A stretch of 64,000 bases of DNA from Blastococcus sp. PRF04-17 (GCF_023016265.1 NZ_CP095412.1:2108001-2172000), one strand, 5' to 3'. Shown: positions 26,301 through 37,204, counted from the stretch's first letter. The notes: generated from the sequence alone by a model not told the origin. A program made the numbers and translations.

Positions 26301-29300
26301 CCTCACGACCGGACGCATCCAGGTAATGGACCATCGCCCGCCGGTAGCCATTGGCGCCCGGCGTCGTCTCGCTCGCCGTCGTCACCGAGGGCACGTCCTC
26401 GGGCCCGAAGACGGCGGTCGCGTCGGTGGGAGCCGAGGTCTGGCCCCAGGTCTTAAACGAGTCGGCGTCCAGGTCGTACGGACCGCCCGAAGCCCGCGCC
26501 AGCGGCACGTTGTAGACCAACGTGCTCGTGGTCTTGCCGTCGGTCTGGTCGAGCGTGCCCTCCTTGAGCGCATTACGGGACACGCGCAGCAACCGCCCGG
26601 AGCTGCGGTCGACGAGGTCATCGCCGCCGACGGTGGCGTTCGCGCCACCGGTGCCGTACTCGAAGTTCCACGGCAGCTCGCCGGGCGTGCTCAGCATGGT
26701 GACGCGACCGTCGTCGTCGTACTCGTAGGTCGTCTTCAGCGACGGCTGGATCCGCGGGTCCCACACCTCCCGGAGTCGGCCGGCCGAGTCGTAGGCGTAC
26801 TGCGCGACCGTGATGTCGGCGGTCGTGGGAGCACCGGCTTCTGCCGAGTGCAGGACCACCTGGCTCAGCCGACCCTTGACGGCGCCGAACGACGAAGTCG
26901 TGGCCGTGGTCGACGGCGCGTACTTGAGTTGCATCACCTCGCAACCGGCGGCGTACGGCGCGGTCGTGCAGGCCGCGGTATTCGTGGGCCAGCCGTCGAC
27001 CCCGGTCTCCACGGGAGCGATCACCCGTGCCACGCGCAGTCGACCCTCGTCCGACTCGTAGACGAGCCGCGTCCCGCCGGTCGCCGCTGGCGGCGAGGTC
27101 GAGACGACCTTGGAGTTCGGTGATCCCGGTTGCACGGCGAAGTCGGTGACCGTGCCGTCGGTCTCGGTGATCCGCCACTTGCCTGTGCCCGTCGACGTCA
27201 GGGTGAGCGCCTCGAGACCCGGCTGTGGCCACCACTGGCCGTTGCTGCCCTTCGTGAACCACCCCTCGCCACCGCCGGCGAAGTGCACCGCTACGACGTC
27301 CGGGTAGGGCTGGCTGATGTAGTCGTAAGCGGTGCCGGTGCCCTCGTCGGCGATGCCGAGCGACCACTGCGGCCCCAGCGGCGACCAGATCTCCCGGACC
27401 GAGACGTCGTCGTAGAAGACGTCCTTGCCCGCCGTGGCGAACCCGTTGTAGAGCCGAACCTTCCCGCCGACCTTGGCGTCGGCCGGAATGGTGAAGTCCA
27501 GGCTCAGCTGCTGCCACATGTCGGTCTTGGTCGGCGCGTCGGAGGCGGCCGTGCGGATGACCCCGGCGGCATCGGTCCACTGAGCGAACAACCTCAGGCC
27601 ACGCGGAGAATTCGGCGACAGCCCAGTGGCCGCCGGCACGTACACCCAGCCGGTCATCCGATAGGCGGCGCCAGGCCGAAGGTCGGTCATCGTCGCCCCA
27701 GCGAAGGAATCGCCATTGGAGCTGGTCGTCGACCGGACCCGCAGCGCGTCGTTCCCGGTGTGCCAGGGAGTCGTCACCTGTGCCAGTGCCGAGTACCCGA
27801 CTGCATAACCGGTCACGGACGACATCGTTCGCTGCGGGTCGGACAGGAACTCCGCCTGAGGCTCCAGCCCGGCGCGCGGCTTCCGCGACGACGCGGTCCG
27901 TCCCACGGAGAGACCGAGCTCGTCGACGTCGGTGCTCGACAGCAGGTAGTCGCCGGTGAGCAGGTTGACCGACCCTGGGCCGACGTCGTCGGTGGCCGCA
28001 TGGTCGGCGTCCGGTGAGACGGTGACGGTCACCCACTGGGTGCCCGCCGCCCCCTCACCATTGGGGCCGGTGGCCACGACGGCCTGGACCTGGACCGGCC
28101 CCGGCACGTGCCCGAGGGTGAGGCCCGCGTCCCAGGTCGCGTAGCTGCCCAGGTCGGAGATCTTCGTCCACGTGCCGGGCAGCGGGTCACCGTTGGAGCG
28201 GGTCAGGGCGGCCAGCGGGATGTCCTGGGAGGTGGCCGCGTCGGGGCCCCGCCGCCAGGCGAACTTCACGTACTGATACGTATTCTTCGCCTCGACGTCG
28301 AGGCGTACGCGACGCACGACGGTCGATCCCTCGACCGGCGACATGAGGCCGGCGCTGCCGACGTTGAAGTGGTACTCCGCCACCGGAGACTCGTTGCCGG
28401 CCCGGTCCTTCGCCCGGACTTTCAGCACGTGTGGGCCGTTGGTGGTCGGCGTCACGGTGAAGTTGGCCGAGGTGCTGGTAGCGGGGCTGGTGAGCGTGAC
28501 CGGCGTGGTCACCGGCGCGTTGTCCAGGCCGTAGACGAACCCGGCCGCGGTGGAGTCGATCGCCGGCAGGGTGGCTGTGAACGAGCCGGCCTGGTTGGCC
28601 GTGCCGTTCCACGTGCCGTCATCTGGGAACGTCGTCGACGTCACCGCGGGGGTGGCCGGCGCATCCGTGTCGACCTTGATCACGACCCAGCCATTCGACC
28701 AGGGGCCGTACTCGAGGCCGTCGAACGCGCGGACGCGCCACTCGTAGGTCTGCCCGTTGACGAGTTTGCCCGCCGGCACCACCCACGCGGACGTCGTTCC
28801 CGATGGCGCATTCGCCGACCCGGTGACCACCCGCGTCGTGGGGGTGGCACTGTCCCCGGCCCACACCTCGTAGTCGTAGCGCAGCGTTCCGCCGTCGGAG
28901 TCGGTGGTGTTGCCGGTCAATCGAGGCGTGGTGGAGCTTGTGAGCACCGGCGCCGTGGTGCACAGCTGGTAGCACGGCGACACCGAGCGGCCGGCCGGCT
29001 GGCCCGGCAGATCGTTCCAGTTCACGTACAGGGTGGGCAGACCCCCGCCGGCGTTGGCGGAGTTGAACTTCTTCCAGCCGTAGTTGTCGTTCTCGAACTC
29101 GGCCTTGAGCCCGATCCCGACCGCGCTGGAGCGGGAGTTGGACCACGTCTGGATGAGGCTGGTGACGTCAGCGTGCACCCAGCCGTCGGCGCACCCCGCC
29201 GCACCGGTGGTGCGGTTGGACACCGCGTAGCGCGTCGACCCCCACGCGGGCTGCGCGTTGATCCGGGTCGCGGTGCTCGCCTGGCCGGTCGGCCACACCT

Positions 29301-30668
29301 CCCAGGTCGTCTGATTGCACGACCAGGCGTGGAACTCCCAGAGATTGATCGTCGCGTTGCGGATCTTCTTGCCGGCGAACTGAGCGACGTTCAGGTTGAT
29401 GAACGACCGGGCCACCGTCGCGCCGCCGTCGAAGGTCCCCAGACGCAACTCAGGACTGCCCGACTGGTCCGTGCCCGTCCCGGTCTGCACCCAGGTGTCG
29501 AACATGCCGGTGAAGTCCTGTGCCGGGTCCACCACCACCGGGTACTCGGTCGCTGGGTCGTGCAAGAACCCCGAGTCCGGAGTCAGCGCCATGTCCACGA
29601 TCGTCGGTGCCGAGACGGTGGCCGCCTCCGTCAGCGGCAGAGCTGCGCTGCCGCCGGCATCTTTGGCTTGTTCCGAGGTCGCCCGCCCCAGCTCGTCCAC
29701 CGGCAGGGTGGTGCTCGATGCCCCCTCCGGCAGTGCCGTCGATCCTCCCCCACCGGCTCCCGCTGCCCCTGGGGATGTTCGTCCCAGTCGGGCGCCGGCG
29801 CCAGGACCTCCTGCGGCGCCTCATCGTCGGTCCATTGCTGGGTCACGGGGTGCAACAGCTGTTCGTCGACCTGGGCGTCCCAGACCAGTGGTGTCCCCGA
29901 GCTGGCCACCACGGCCCCGCTTGGTTCGCGGAACTGCACTCCCCCGTCCTGCACCGCCTCGGCGGTGAGCCCTTCCGACCGCAGGCGGAGGTCCAGATCG
30001 GGCTCGCTGCCGGCTTCGGGACGACGGGTCAGGACGAAGTACTGCTCGTAACCGGTGCGGGTTGCGTCCACGACGAGGTCCACACCAGGCTGGACCTCCG
30101 GATAGACGGCCCGCGGACCCTCCAGACGTGGTGCTGGCAGCTCCCCCTCCCACTCCAGACCGAGCGAGGCCCCGTCCTCCCTCTCCATCGAGACCAGCAG
30201 CCCTTCAGCGGGCGCTCCCTCACCTGCCAGCGTGAGGTCGGCGGGGTGCGCCTTGGGGCGGATGGATCCGTCCTCGGCCATCTCGAGGGTGAGGTCGACC
30301 GGTGCCCAGTCCGCGGCCTCCGTCCCATCCCCGCCCTGGTGGACCCAGATCGGCCCGGGCGCCATCCCGGTCTGCATGGAGCCGTCCGGCAGGGCCCACG
30401 TCGATGAGCTCTCTGTCCGCTCCCCGATGACCTCGACCCGCTCACCCTCGAGCCGCGCGATCGTCCGCGCCGAAGGCGCGTCCGGTGCCTGGAGGGCGCC
30501 GTCGGCCCCCCTGGCCGCCTCCGCCTCCTGTGCCTCGTTCCGGGGCGCCGCGGATGCCGCCGTGCTGACGACGAGCAGTTCGCCGAGGAGCGCCGCCGTG
30601 AGGGCCACCCCCAGGACGCCCCTGCTACGCCACTTGGGAACCTCGCTGAAACCGGAACGAGCGTGCAC
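23294..30668 (-). CDS. Secreted RHS/YD-repeat polymorphic toxin, WapA-like (two frameshifts)
   Basis: Three frames join into one ~2458-residue protein if one base is added at 29747-29751 and one at 24833-24835. In order it has a signal peptide (GVLGVALTAALLGELLVVST), a DNRLRE/CBM-like domain (ARSFINLNVAQFAG), fibronectin/Ig-like segments (~650-950 region), a carbohydrate-binding-like domain, then long YD repeats (TYEYDDDGRVTML, TTTEYDAADRVTSV, VTYAYDTADRLVTE) and the RHS core (GVRLYDPATGRFWSRDPVPG). After the core come Lys-rich and hydrophobic helices (FKKLVKKVAKKVAKVAEL, PGPIGVAAAAISAGAYAVTG) and a ~115-residue basic, His-rich tip (HKVHKGPYRLRKGW). The tip is AT-richer than the rest. The tip is probably a nuclease-like toxin, but I recognise no specific family. 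Confidence 0.85.
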
Positions 30669-30806
30669 GGGACCTCATCGAGCAGAGAGGCGAGCCACCA
30701 GCGACTCGGAACTCGCGGTCCTCGCGCGTTCGCGCAGAACATCTCAGCCGGCTGTGAGCCCGACAATCACATCAGGTCTCGATCCGATGACGTCCTGTGC
30801 GCAACG

Positions 30807-30836
30807 GTCGCATATGCGACTCGCGCCACAGTCGCA
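30807..30836. promoter_or_regulatory. GTCGCA palindrome array upstream of the RHS gene
   Basis: A perfect 14-base palindrome GTCGCATATGCGAC (30807-30820) is followed after ten bases by a third GTCGCA. The second and third copies form TGCGACT-N8-AGTCGCA (30815-30836). It lies about 140 bases before the RHS start in the 202-base gap after glgC, which is otherwise featureless. It could be a regulator-binding site for the toxin gene. Confidence 0.45.
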
Positions 30837-30870
30837 ATGCTCGATGCCCCGCTTGCCATCCGGCCCGCCC

Positions 30871-32091
30871 TCAGACGATCGCGCGGGCGCCCTTGCCGAG
30901 CACGGTCACGCCGCCCTCGCTGACGTGGTACCGCGCCTTGTCGTTCGAGGTCTCCACCCCGATCCGCGCCCACGGCGGGACGACGACGTTCTTGTCGAGG
31001 ATTGCCCGCCGGACGTAGGCGCCCTCGCCGATGTAGACGCCGTCCATCAGGACGCTGTCCTCGACGCGGGCACCGCGCTCGACGCGCACGCCCGGCGAGA
31101 CGACGGAGTTGTGCACCGAGCCGCCGCCGATGATCGCGCCGGCGCTGACCATCGACTCCTCCGCGCGCCCGCCCAGCACGAACTTCGCCGGGGGCAGCTG
31201 CGGCGGCAGGGTGAAGATCGGCCAGCGGTCGTTGTAGAGGTTGAAGACCGGGGTGACCGACACCAGGTCCATGTGCGCGTCGAAGTACGCGTCGATCGTC
31301 CCGACGTCGCGCCAGTAGCCGTGGTCGCGCTCGGTAGCGCCGGGGACGATGTTGGTAGAGAAGTCGTAGACCCAGGCGTCACCGGCAGCGGCCAGCATCG
31401 GCATGATCGAGCCGCCCATGTCGTGGACGGAGTTCTCGTCCTCGGCGTCGGCCCGCAGCGCCTCGAGCAGTGCGTCGGTGGTGAACACGTAGTTGCCCAT
31501 GGAGGCGAAGCTCTCCTCGGGCGAGTCCGGCAGCCCCGGGGGGTCCTTGGGCTTCTCGAGGAAGCCGCGCACCTTCCCCTCTGCGTCGGAGTCGATGACC
31601 CCGAACTCCGTGGCGTCCTTGCGCGGCACCCGCAGCCCCGCGATGGTCACGCCCGCACCGGTCTGCAGGTGCTGATCGATCATCTGGCCGGGGTCCATGC
31701 GGTAGACGTGGTCGGCCCCGAAGACGACGACGATGTCGGGCCGCTCGTCGTAGATGAGGTTCAGGCTCTGGAAGATCGCGTCGGCGCTGCCGGTGTACCA
31801 GCGCGGGCCGAGCCGCTGCTGCGCCGGCACCGGCGTGACGTAGTTGCCCAGCAGCTGCGACATGCGCCAGGTCTGGGTGATGTGCCGGTCGAGGCTGTGG
31901 CTCTTGTACTGCGTGAGGACGGCGATCTGCCGGATCTCGGCGTTGACCAGGTTGGACAGCACGAAGTCGATGAGGCGGTAGTTGCCGCCGAAGGGCACGG
32001 CCGGTTTCGCCCGGTCTGCGGTGAGCGGGGCCAGCCGCTTGCCCTCACCGCCGGCCAGGACGATGCCGAGAACCCGAGGACCGCCGCGCAT
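30871..32091 (-). CDS. glgC: Glucose-1-phosphate adenylyltransferase
   Basis: A 406-residue ADP-glucose pyrophosphorylase making ADP-glucose from glucose-1-phosphate and ATP for glycogen or maltose-1-phosphate synthesis. It carries the [11 protein letters not shown] nucleotide-binding loop, a KPAVPFGG substrate lysine, the [11 protein letters not shown] and GADHVYRMD motifs, FLEKPKDPP, and a C-terminal left-handed beta-helix ([20 protein letters not shown]). Length matches actinobacterial GlgC. The ATG at 32091 is 71 bases from the divergent glgA, as in mycobacteria. Confidence 0.94.
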   Translation of the reverse strand: MRGGPRVLGIVLAGGEGKRLAPLTADRAKPAVPFGGNYRLIDFVLSNLVNAEIRQIAVLTQYKSHSLDRHITQTWRMSQLLGNYVTPVPAQQRLGPRWYTGSADAIFQSLNLIYDERPDIVVVFGADHVYRMDPGQMIDQHLQTGAGVTIAGLRVPRKDATEFGVIDSDAEGKVRGFLEKPKDPPGLPDSPEESFASMGNYVFTTDALLEALRADAEDENSVHDMGGSIMPMLAAAGDAWVYDFSTNIVPGATERDHGYWRDVGTIDAYFDAHMDLVSVTPVFNLYNDRWPIFTLPPQLPPAKFVLGGRAEESMVSAGAIIGGGSVHNSVVSPGVRVERGARVEDSVLMDGVYIGEGAYVRRAILDKNVVVPPWARIGVETSNDKARYHVSEGGVTVLGKGARAIV

Positions 32092-32162
32092 GTTCGCAAC
32101 GTAGCCGTTGCACGGGAACATCGCCGCACGTGGGAGCGCGGTTCCGCACTTAGGGTGACGGT

Positions 32163-33334
32163 GTGCGCATCGGCATCGTGACGCGGGAGTGGCCACCGGA
32201 CGTCTACGGCGGGGCGGGGGTGCACGTCGAGCACCTCGTGGCGGCTCTGCGGTCGCTGCCCGCCGGCCCCGACCTCGACGTCCACTGCTTCGGTGAGCAG
32301 CGCCCGGACGCGACGGGGCACCCCGTGCCGTCGAACCTGCGGGGCGCCAACGGCGCGCTGCAGGCACTGGGGGTGGACGTCGAGATCGCCGATGCCCTCT
32401 CCGGCGTCGACCTGGTCCACTCCCACACCTGGTACGCCAACGGCGCGGCCTGCTCGCCTCGCTGGTCCACGGCGTCCCGCACGTGGTGACGGCGCACTCG
32501 CTGGAGCCGCGCCGGCCGTGGAAGGCCGACCAGCTCGGCGGCGGCTACCGGCTCTCCTCCTGGGTCGAGCGGACCACCTACCTGGCCGCCGACGCGGTCG
32601 TCGCCGTGAGCAACGGCATGCGCCTGGACGTCCTCGACGCCTATCCCGACCTCGACCCCGCCAAGGTCCGGGTCGTCGGCAACGGAGTCGACGCCGACGC
32701 CTACCGCCCGGTCGAGGACCCGGACGTCGTGCGCGGCCTCGGCGTGGACCCCGACCGGCCCTACGCCCTCTTCGTCGGCCGGATCACCCGGCAGAAGGGC
32801 GTCAACCACCTGCTGGCCGCGGCCGAGCAGCTGCCGCCGGAGGCCGGGCTCGTGCTGTGCGCCGGCGCCGCCGACACCCCCGGCGAGCGGCAGTACGTCG
32901 CCGAGCACGTCGAGGCCCTGCAGGCCAGGCGGGACGGCGTCGTGTGGGTCGAGGCGATGCTGCCGCGCGAGCAGCTGGTCCCGCTGATCACCGGTGCCAC
33001 CGTGTTCGTCGTCCCGTCGGTCTACGAGCCGCTCGGCATCGTCAACCTCGAGGCCGCGGCCTGCGGAACCGCGGTCGTGGCCAGTGCGGTGGGCGGGATC
33101 CCCGAGGTGGTCGCCGACGGGCGGACCGGGCTGCTGGTGCCCTACGACCCCGCGGACATCCCGGCCTTCGAGAGCGGCCTCGCGGCCCGGATCGCCGAGC
33201 TGCTCGCCGACCCCGACCGCGCCGCCGCCATGGGCGCTGCCGGACGGGAGCGGGTCCTCGCCGAGTTCGGGTGGCCGGCCATCGCGCAGCAGACCGTCGA
33301 GGTCTACTCCGACGTCCTGGCCGCCCGCGCCTGA
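32163..33334 (+). CDS. glgA: GlgA-type glycosyltransferase family 4 (frameshifted)
   Basis: The actinobacterial GlgA/GlgM type, which uses ADP-glucose made by the adjacent GlgC. The N-terminal half ([34 protein letters not shown]) and the C-terminal half ([45 protein letters not shown]) are in different frames. Adding one base at the CC of 32449-32450 joins them as [16 protein letters not shown], giving 390 residues. The EX7E sugar-nucleotide motif is in [12 protein letters not shown] start at 32163. The break is best read as a missing base. Confidence 0.88.
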
Positions 33335-33339
33335 CAGGG

Positions 33340-33470
33340 CGCTGCTACCGTCTCCCCGCCGGCCCGTGCGCCGGCGGCGCAACGGCAGCGAAGTCCGGTG
33401 CAATCCCGGCGCTGTCCCGCAACTGTGATGGCCGTTCCCCGGAACGACCTGAGCCAGATCGCCTGCCCCT
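33340..33470 (+). promoter_or_regulatory. Cobalamin (B12) riboswitch
   Basis: The conserved core is visible: a G-rich P3-P6 stretch (AACGGCAGCGAAGTCCGGTG, then CAATCCCGG), the segment GCTGTCCCGCAACTGTGAT of the B12-box type, and the 3' GAGCCAGATCGCCTGCC element. It lies about 100 bases ahead of the btuF-like gene. Binding of adenosylcobalamin is expected to shut off import genes when B12 is plentiful. Exact boundaries are estimated. Confidence 0.88.
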
Positions 33471-33572
33471 GCGTCATGTCACCGACCCTCGCGGTAAGGG
33501 TCGCGCATGGAGAGGCGCCTTGCGGCGCCAGCCTCGTGGGCGATGTCTACCGCCTCCCCTGGAGGCTCCCCC

Positions 33573-34505
33573 GTGTCCCGCACCACCCGTTCCGCGCCGG
33601 CCCTGCTGGCCGCGTTCCTGCTCTCCCTCACCGCTTGCGGGAGCACCTCCGCCGACGAGGCGTCGTCCGCGCCGTCCGCGTCGGAGAGCGCCCCCTTCCC
33701 CGTCACCGTGACCGGCGCGGACGGCGAGTTGACCATCGAGGAGCAGCCCGACGCGATCGTCTCCCTCTCGGCGACGACCACCGAGATGCTCTTCGCCATC
33801 GGCGCCGGTGACCAGGTCACCGCCGTCGACGACAACTCGAACTACCCGCCCGACGCCCCGATCACCGACCTGTCGGCCTTCACCCCCAACGCCGAGGCCA
33901 TCGCCGGGTACGAGCCCGACCTCGTGATCCTCAGCAACGACATGAACGGCATCGTGGACGCGCTGGACGCCCTCGCCATCCCGACGCTGCTGCTGGAGGC
34001 GGGCCGGACGATCGACGACACCTACGCCCAGCTGGAGACGCTCGGCGACGCCACCGGCCACGCCGAGGAGGCCGACGAGGTGATCGCCGACGTGCGGGAC
34101 CGGATCGCGGCGGCGGTGGAGTCCGTCCCGGACGACGCGCAGGGGATGAAGGTCTTCCACGAGCTCGACCCGAGCTTCTTCTCCGCCGACAGCAGCACGT
34201 TCATCGGCAGCATCTACGCCGAGTTCGGCCTGGAGAACATCGCCGACGGCGTCGACGACGCGGCCGGCGGCTACCCGCAGCTGTCCGCCGAGTACATCGT
34301 CGGCGAGGAGCCGGACCTCATCGTGCTGGCCGACACCAAGTGCTGCGAGCAGTCGGCCGAGACGGTGGCGCAGCGCCCGGCCTTCGGCACGATCCCGGCC
34401 GTGAAGGACGAGCGCATCCTGGCCGCCGACGACGACGTCGCGTCCCGGTGGGGCCCGCGCATCGCGGAGTTCGCCGAGGCCGTCGCCGAGACGCTGCAGA
34501 ACTGA
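33573..34505 (+). CDS. btuF: Cobalamin/corrinoid ABC transporter substrate-binding lipoprotein
   Basis: A 310-residue type III binding protein. The signal peptide (ALLAAFLLSLTAC) ends in a lipobox, so C22 is the lipidated residue. The two lobes carry the BtuF/FhuD landmarks PDAIVSLSATTTEMLFAIGA, YEPDLVILS and GEEPDLIVLAD. The GTG at 33573 with GGAGG seven bases upstream matches the signal peptide start; an upstream ATG at 33507 would place the signal peptide too deep. The upstream riboswitch supports B12 as the ligand over siderophore. Confidence 0.88.
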   Translation: MSRTTRSAPALLAAFLLSLTACGSTSADEASSAPSASESAPFPVTVTGADGELTIEEQPDAIVSLSATTTEMLFAIGAGDQVTAVDDNSNYPPDAPITDLSAFTPNAEAIAGYEPDLVILSNDMNGIVDALDALAIPTLLLEAGRTIDDTYAQLETLGDATGHAEEADEVIADVRDRIAAAVESVPDDAQGMKVFHELDPSFFSADSSTFIGSIYAEFGLENIADGVDDAAGGYPQLSAEYIVGEEPDLIVLADTKCCEQSAETVAQRPAFGTIPAVKDERILAADDDVASRWGPRIAEFAEAVAETLQN

Positions 34506-34518
34506 GCACGGCACACCC

Positions 34519-35577
34519 ATGACCACGACGGCTCCCGGCGCTGCCGGCGCGACGGCGACCACGCCGCCGCGCCGGCGGCGGCCGGGGCTCGTGCTGGCCG
34601 GCTGCGGTGCGGCCCTCGTGCTCGCCCTGCTGGCCGGGGTGTGGGTGGGCGCGCTGCCGCTCGCGCCCGGTGCCGTCGTGGCCACCCTGCTCGGTCTGCC
34701 CGGAGGCCTCAGCGGCACCGAGGAGGCGGTGCTGCTCCAGCTGCGGCTCCCCCGCGTCATCCTCGCCGCGCTGATCGGCGCCGGCCTGGCCATCGCGGGC
34801 GCCGCCTACCAGGGGGTCTTCCGCAATCCGCTCGCCGACCCCTACCTGCTCGGTGCCGCGGCCGGCGCGGGCCTCGGTGCGACCATGGCGATCGCCTACT
34901 CGCCCGTGCAGTCCGTCGGACCGGTTGGCATCGTCCCGCTCGCCGCGTTCGCCGGTGCCCTCCTCGGCGTCGGCTGTGCGCTCGCCCTGGGCACCGTCGC
35001 CGGCGGCTCGCAGAGCGCGACCCTGCTGCTGGCCGGCATCGCCGTCGCCGCCTTCCTGGCGGCGGCGCAGACCCTGGTGCAGCAGCAGAACACCGACGAC
35101 CTGCGCGAGATCTACGGCTGGCTGCTCGGCCAGCTCGGCAAGGCCCAGTGGTCCGACGTGGTCGTCGTCCTCCCGTACCTGGGCGCGGCCTGCCTGGTGC
35201 TGCTCCTCTGCGGCCGGGCGCTCGACGTGCTGGCCGTGGGGGACGACGAGGCGTCCTCCCTCGGCGTGCACCCGGGCCGGCTGCGGCTGCTGGTCATCGT
35301 CGCCGCGTCGCTCGCGACCGCCTCGGCCGTCGCGGTCAGCGGCCTCATCGGCTTCGTCGGCCTGGTCGTCCCGCACATCGCCCGGCGCTTCGTCGGCGGT
35401 TCGCACGCCCGCGTGCTGCCGGTGTCGCTGCTGATCGGTGGCGCCTTCCTGGTGCTGACCGACATCGTCGCCCGCGTGGTCCTGGCGCCGGCCGAGCTGC
35501 CGATCGGCGTGGTCACGGCCTTCATCGGGGCCCCGTTCTTCGCCGGCCTGCTGTGGGTCGGGGCGCGGCGGCGATGA
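34519..35577 (+). CDS. btuC: Cobalamin ABC transporter permease
   Basis: A 352-residue FecCD/BtuC permease with about ten transmembrane helices. Marks are LRLPRVILAALIGAGLAIAGAAYQGVFRNPLADPY near the N-terminus, GIAVAAFLAAAQTL in the middle, and the ATPase-contact GLIGFVGLVVPHIAR. It starts 13 bases after btuF and its stop overlaps btuD (ATGA). It should function as a homodimer. Confidence 0.9.
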   Translation: MTTTAPGAAGATATTPPRRRRPGLVLAGCGAALVLALLAGVWVGALPLAPGAVVATLLGLPGGLSGTEEAVLLQLRLPRVILAALIGAGLAIAGAAYQGVFRNPLADPYLLGAAAGAGLGATMAIAYSPVQSVGPVGIVPLAAFAGALLGVGCALALGTVAGGSQSATLLLAGIAVAAFLAAAQTLVQQQNTDDLREIYGWLLGQLGKAQWSDVVVVLPYLGAACLVLLLCGRALDVLAVGDDEASSLGVHPGRLRLLVIVAASLATASAVAVSGLIGFVGLVVPHIARRFVGGSHARVLPVSLLIGGAFLVLTDIVARVVLAPAELPIGVVTAFIGAPFFAGLLWVGARRR

Positions 35578-36350
35578 GCGCCCGCGTCGAGCTCGTCGGG
35601 CTGTCGGCCAGGTACGGCCGGACGACGGTCCTGGACTCCGTCCGGCTCACCGTCGAGCCCGGTGGCTGGCTGGCCGTGATCGGTCCCAACGGCTCGGGCA
35701 AGTCGACGCTGCTCCGGTCGGTGCTGGGCTTCCACGCGCACGAGGGCCTGGTGCGCATCGACGGGCGGCTCACCAGCGGCATGCCGCGGCGCGAGCGGGC
35801 CCGCTGCCTGGCCTACGCCCCGCAGACGCCGGTGCTGCCGGAGGGCATCACCACCCGCGACTACGTCGGGCTCGGGCGGACACCGCACCGGGCGCTGCTG
35901 GCGGCTCCCCGGGCGGTCGACCGGCAGGTCGTGGACGACGTCCTGCCGCGCCTGGGCCTGGACCTCCTGGCCGACCGGCCCCTGGCGACCCTCTCCGGCG
36001 GCGAGCAGCAGCGGGCCGTCCTGGCCCGCGCCCTGGCCCAGCAGCCGCGGGTGCTCCTGCTCGACGAACCGACGGCGGCCCTCGACCTCGGACACGCACA
36101 GCAGGTGCTCGACCTGGTCGACCGGTTGCGCCGGCAGGACGGCCTGACGGTCATCAGCACGCTGCACGACCTGACCCTGGCCGGGCAGTACGCCGACCGG
36201 CTGGCGCTGCTCTCCGAGGGCCGCGTCGTCGCCGAGGGGCCCCCGGCCGAGGTCATCACCGCGGAGTCGCTGTCCAGCCACTACGGCGCCCGTGCCCGTG
36301 TCGTGCAGGGCCCCTCCGGTCCGGCGGTACTGCCGATCCGCGCCGACTGA
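35574..36350 (+). CDS. btuD: Cobalamin ABC transporter ATPase
   Basis: A 258-residue ABC ATPase: Walker A GPNGSGKST (37-45), Q-loop YAPQTPVLPEG, signature LSGGEQQRAVLARAL, Walker B VLLLDEPTAALDLG, and H-loop STLHDLTLAG. It completes a BtuFCD-type importer under riboswitch control. It converges on pxpC, with two bases between stops. Confidence 0.9.
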   Translation: MSARVELVGLSARYGRTTVLDSVRLTVEPGGWLAVIGPNGSGKSTLLRSVLGFHAHEGLVRIDGRLTSGMPRRERARCLAYAPQTPVLPEGITTRDYVGLGRTPHRALLAAPRAVDRQVVDDVLPRLGLDLLADRPLATLSGGEQQRAVLARALAQQPRVLLLDEPTAALDLGHAQQVLDLVDRLRRQDGLTVISTLHDLTLAGQYADRLALLSEGRVVAEGPPAEVITAESLSSHYGARARVVQGPSGPAVLPIRAD

Positions 36351-36352
36351 GG

Positions 36353-37204
36353 TCACCTGGCCGGGCGGAACCGGACGGTGTCCCCCGGGCGCAGCTGCGC
36401 GGCCGCGGACAGGTCGGCGGAGGTGACCACGGCGAGCACCGGATAGCCGCCGGTGACCGGGTGGTCGACGAGGAAGAGCACCGGGGCGCCGTCGGGCGGC
36501 ACCTGCACCGCACCCGGCACCAGGCCCTCGCTGGGCAGCTCGCCCGTCCGCGCCCGGGCCAGCGCCGGTCCGGACAGCCGCAGCCCCACCCGGTTGCTGT
36601 CCGCGGTCACCTCCCACGGCTGCCTGGTCAGCGCGTCCCATGCGGCCGGCTCCAGCCAGTCACGCCGCGGGCCGGGCAGGACGGCCAGCACCGGCGAGGA
36701 CGACGGCTGTCGCACGGGCGCCACGTCGACGAAGGGCTCGCCGGCCGCAAGGTCGCCGACGGGCAGCCGATCGCCCGCGCGCAGCGGAGCGGGGCCGAGG
36801 CCGGACAGGGTGTCGGTGCTGCGCGAGCCCAGCACCGGCGGCACGTCCACGCCGCCCCGCACCGCCAGGTAGGTCCGCAGCCCCACGGGTGGCAGTTGCA
36901 GGTCGAGCACCCTCCCGGCGGCCAAGGGGAGCGGCGCGTCGAACGGCGCGGGCCGACCGTCCACGCGGACGCCCGCCGGAGCGCCGGTCACCGCGACGAG
37001 GAGGGTCCGCTCCGCGCGCACCCGCAGGCCACCCGCGGTGGCCTCGACGACCGCGGCGGCGGGAGCGTTGCCGACGAGCCGGTTGGCCAGGTCGGCGGCC
37101 GCGCGGTCGGCCGCACCCGACGCCGTCACCCCGATCGACGCCCAGCCCCGGCGGCCCCGGTCCTGGACCGTGGCCCGCGGTCCGGTCGCCAGCACCGTCA
37201 GCAC
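36353..37204 (-). CDS. pxpC: 5-oxoprolinase subunit PxpC (biotin-dependent carboxyltransferase family)
   Basis: A 283-residue AHS2/KipA-type protein. The N-terminus VLATGPRATVQDRGRRGWAS and the GVTASGAADRAAADLANRLVGN segment are typical, as are LRTYLAVRGGVDVPPVLGSR and the terminal PGDTVRFRPAR. With PxpA and PxpB it hydrolyses 5-oxoproline to glutamate using ATP. The GTG at 37204 begins directly after the pxpB stop (37205-37207). Confidence 0.9.
   Translation of the reverse strand: MLTVLATGPRATVQDRGRRGWASIGVTASGAADRAAADLANRLVGNAPAAAVVEATAGGLRVRAERTLLVAVTGAPAGVRVDGRPAPFDAPLPLAAGRVLDLQLPPVGLRTYLAVRGGVDVPPVLGSRSTDTLSGLGPAPLRAGDRLPVGDLAAGEPFVDVAPVRQPSSSPVLAVLPGPRRDWLEPAAWDALTRQPWEVTADSNRVGLRLSGPALARARTGELPSEGLVPGAVQVPPDGAPVLFLVDHPVTGGYPVLAVVTSADLSAAAQLRPGDTVRFRPAR

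Noticed and set aside
23294-30668. Treating the RHS locus as three genes or as a decayed pseudogene
   Set aside because: The domains run on without loss across both breaks, and two one-base repairs give an exact multiple of three. The same error type recurs at ten other sites.
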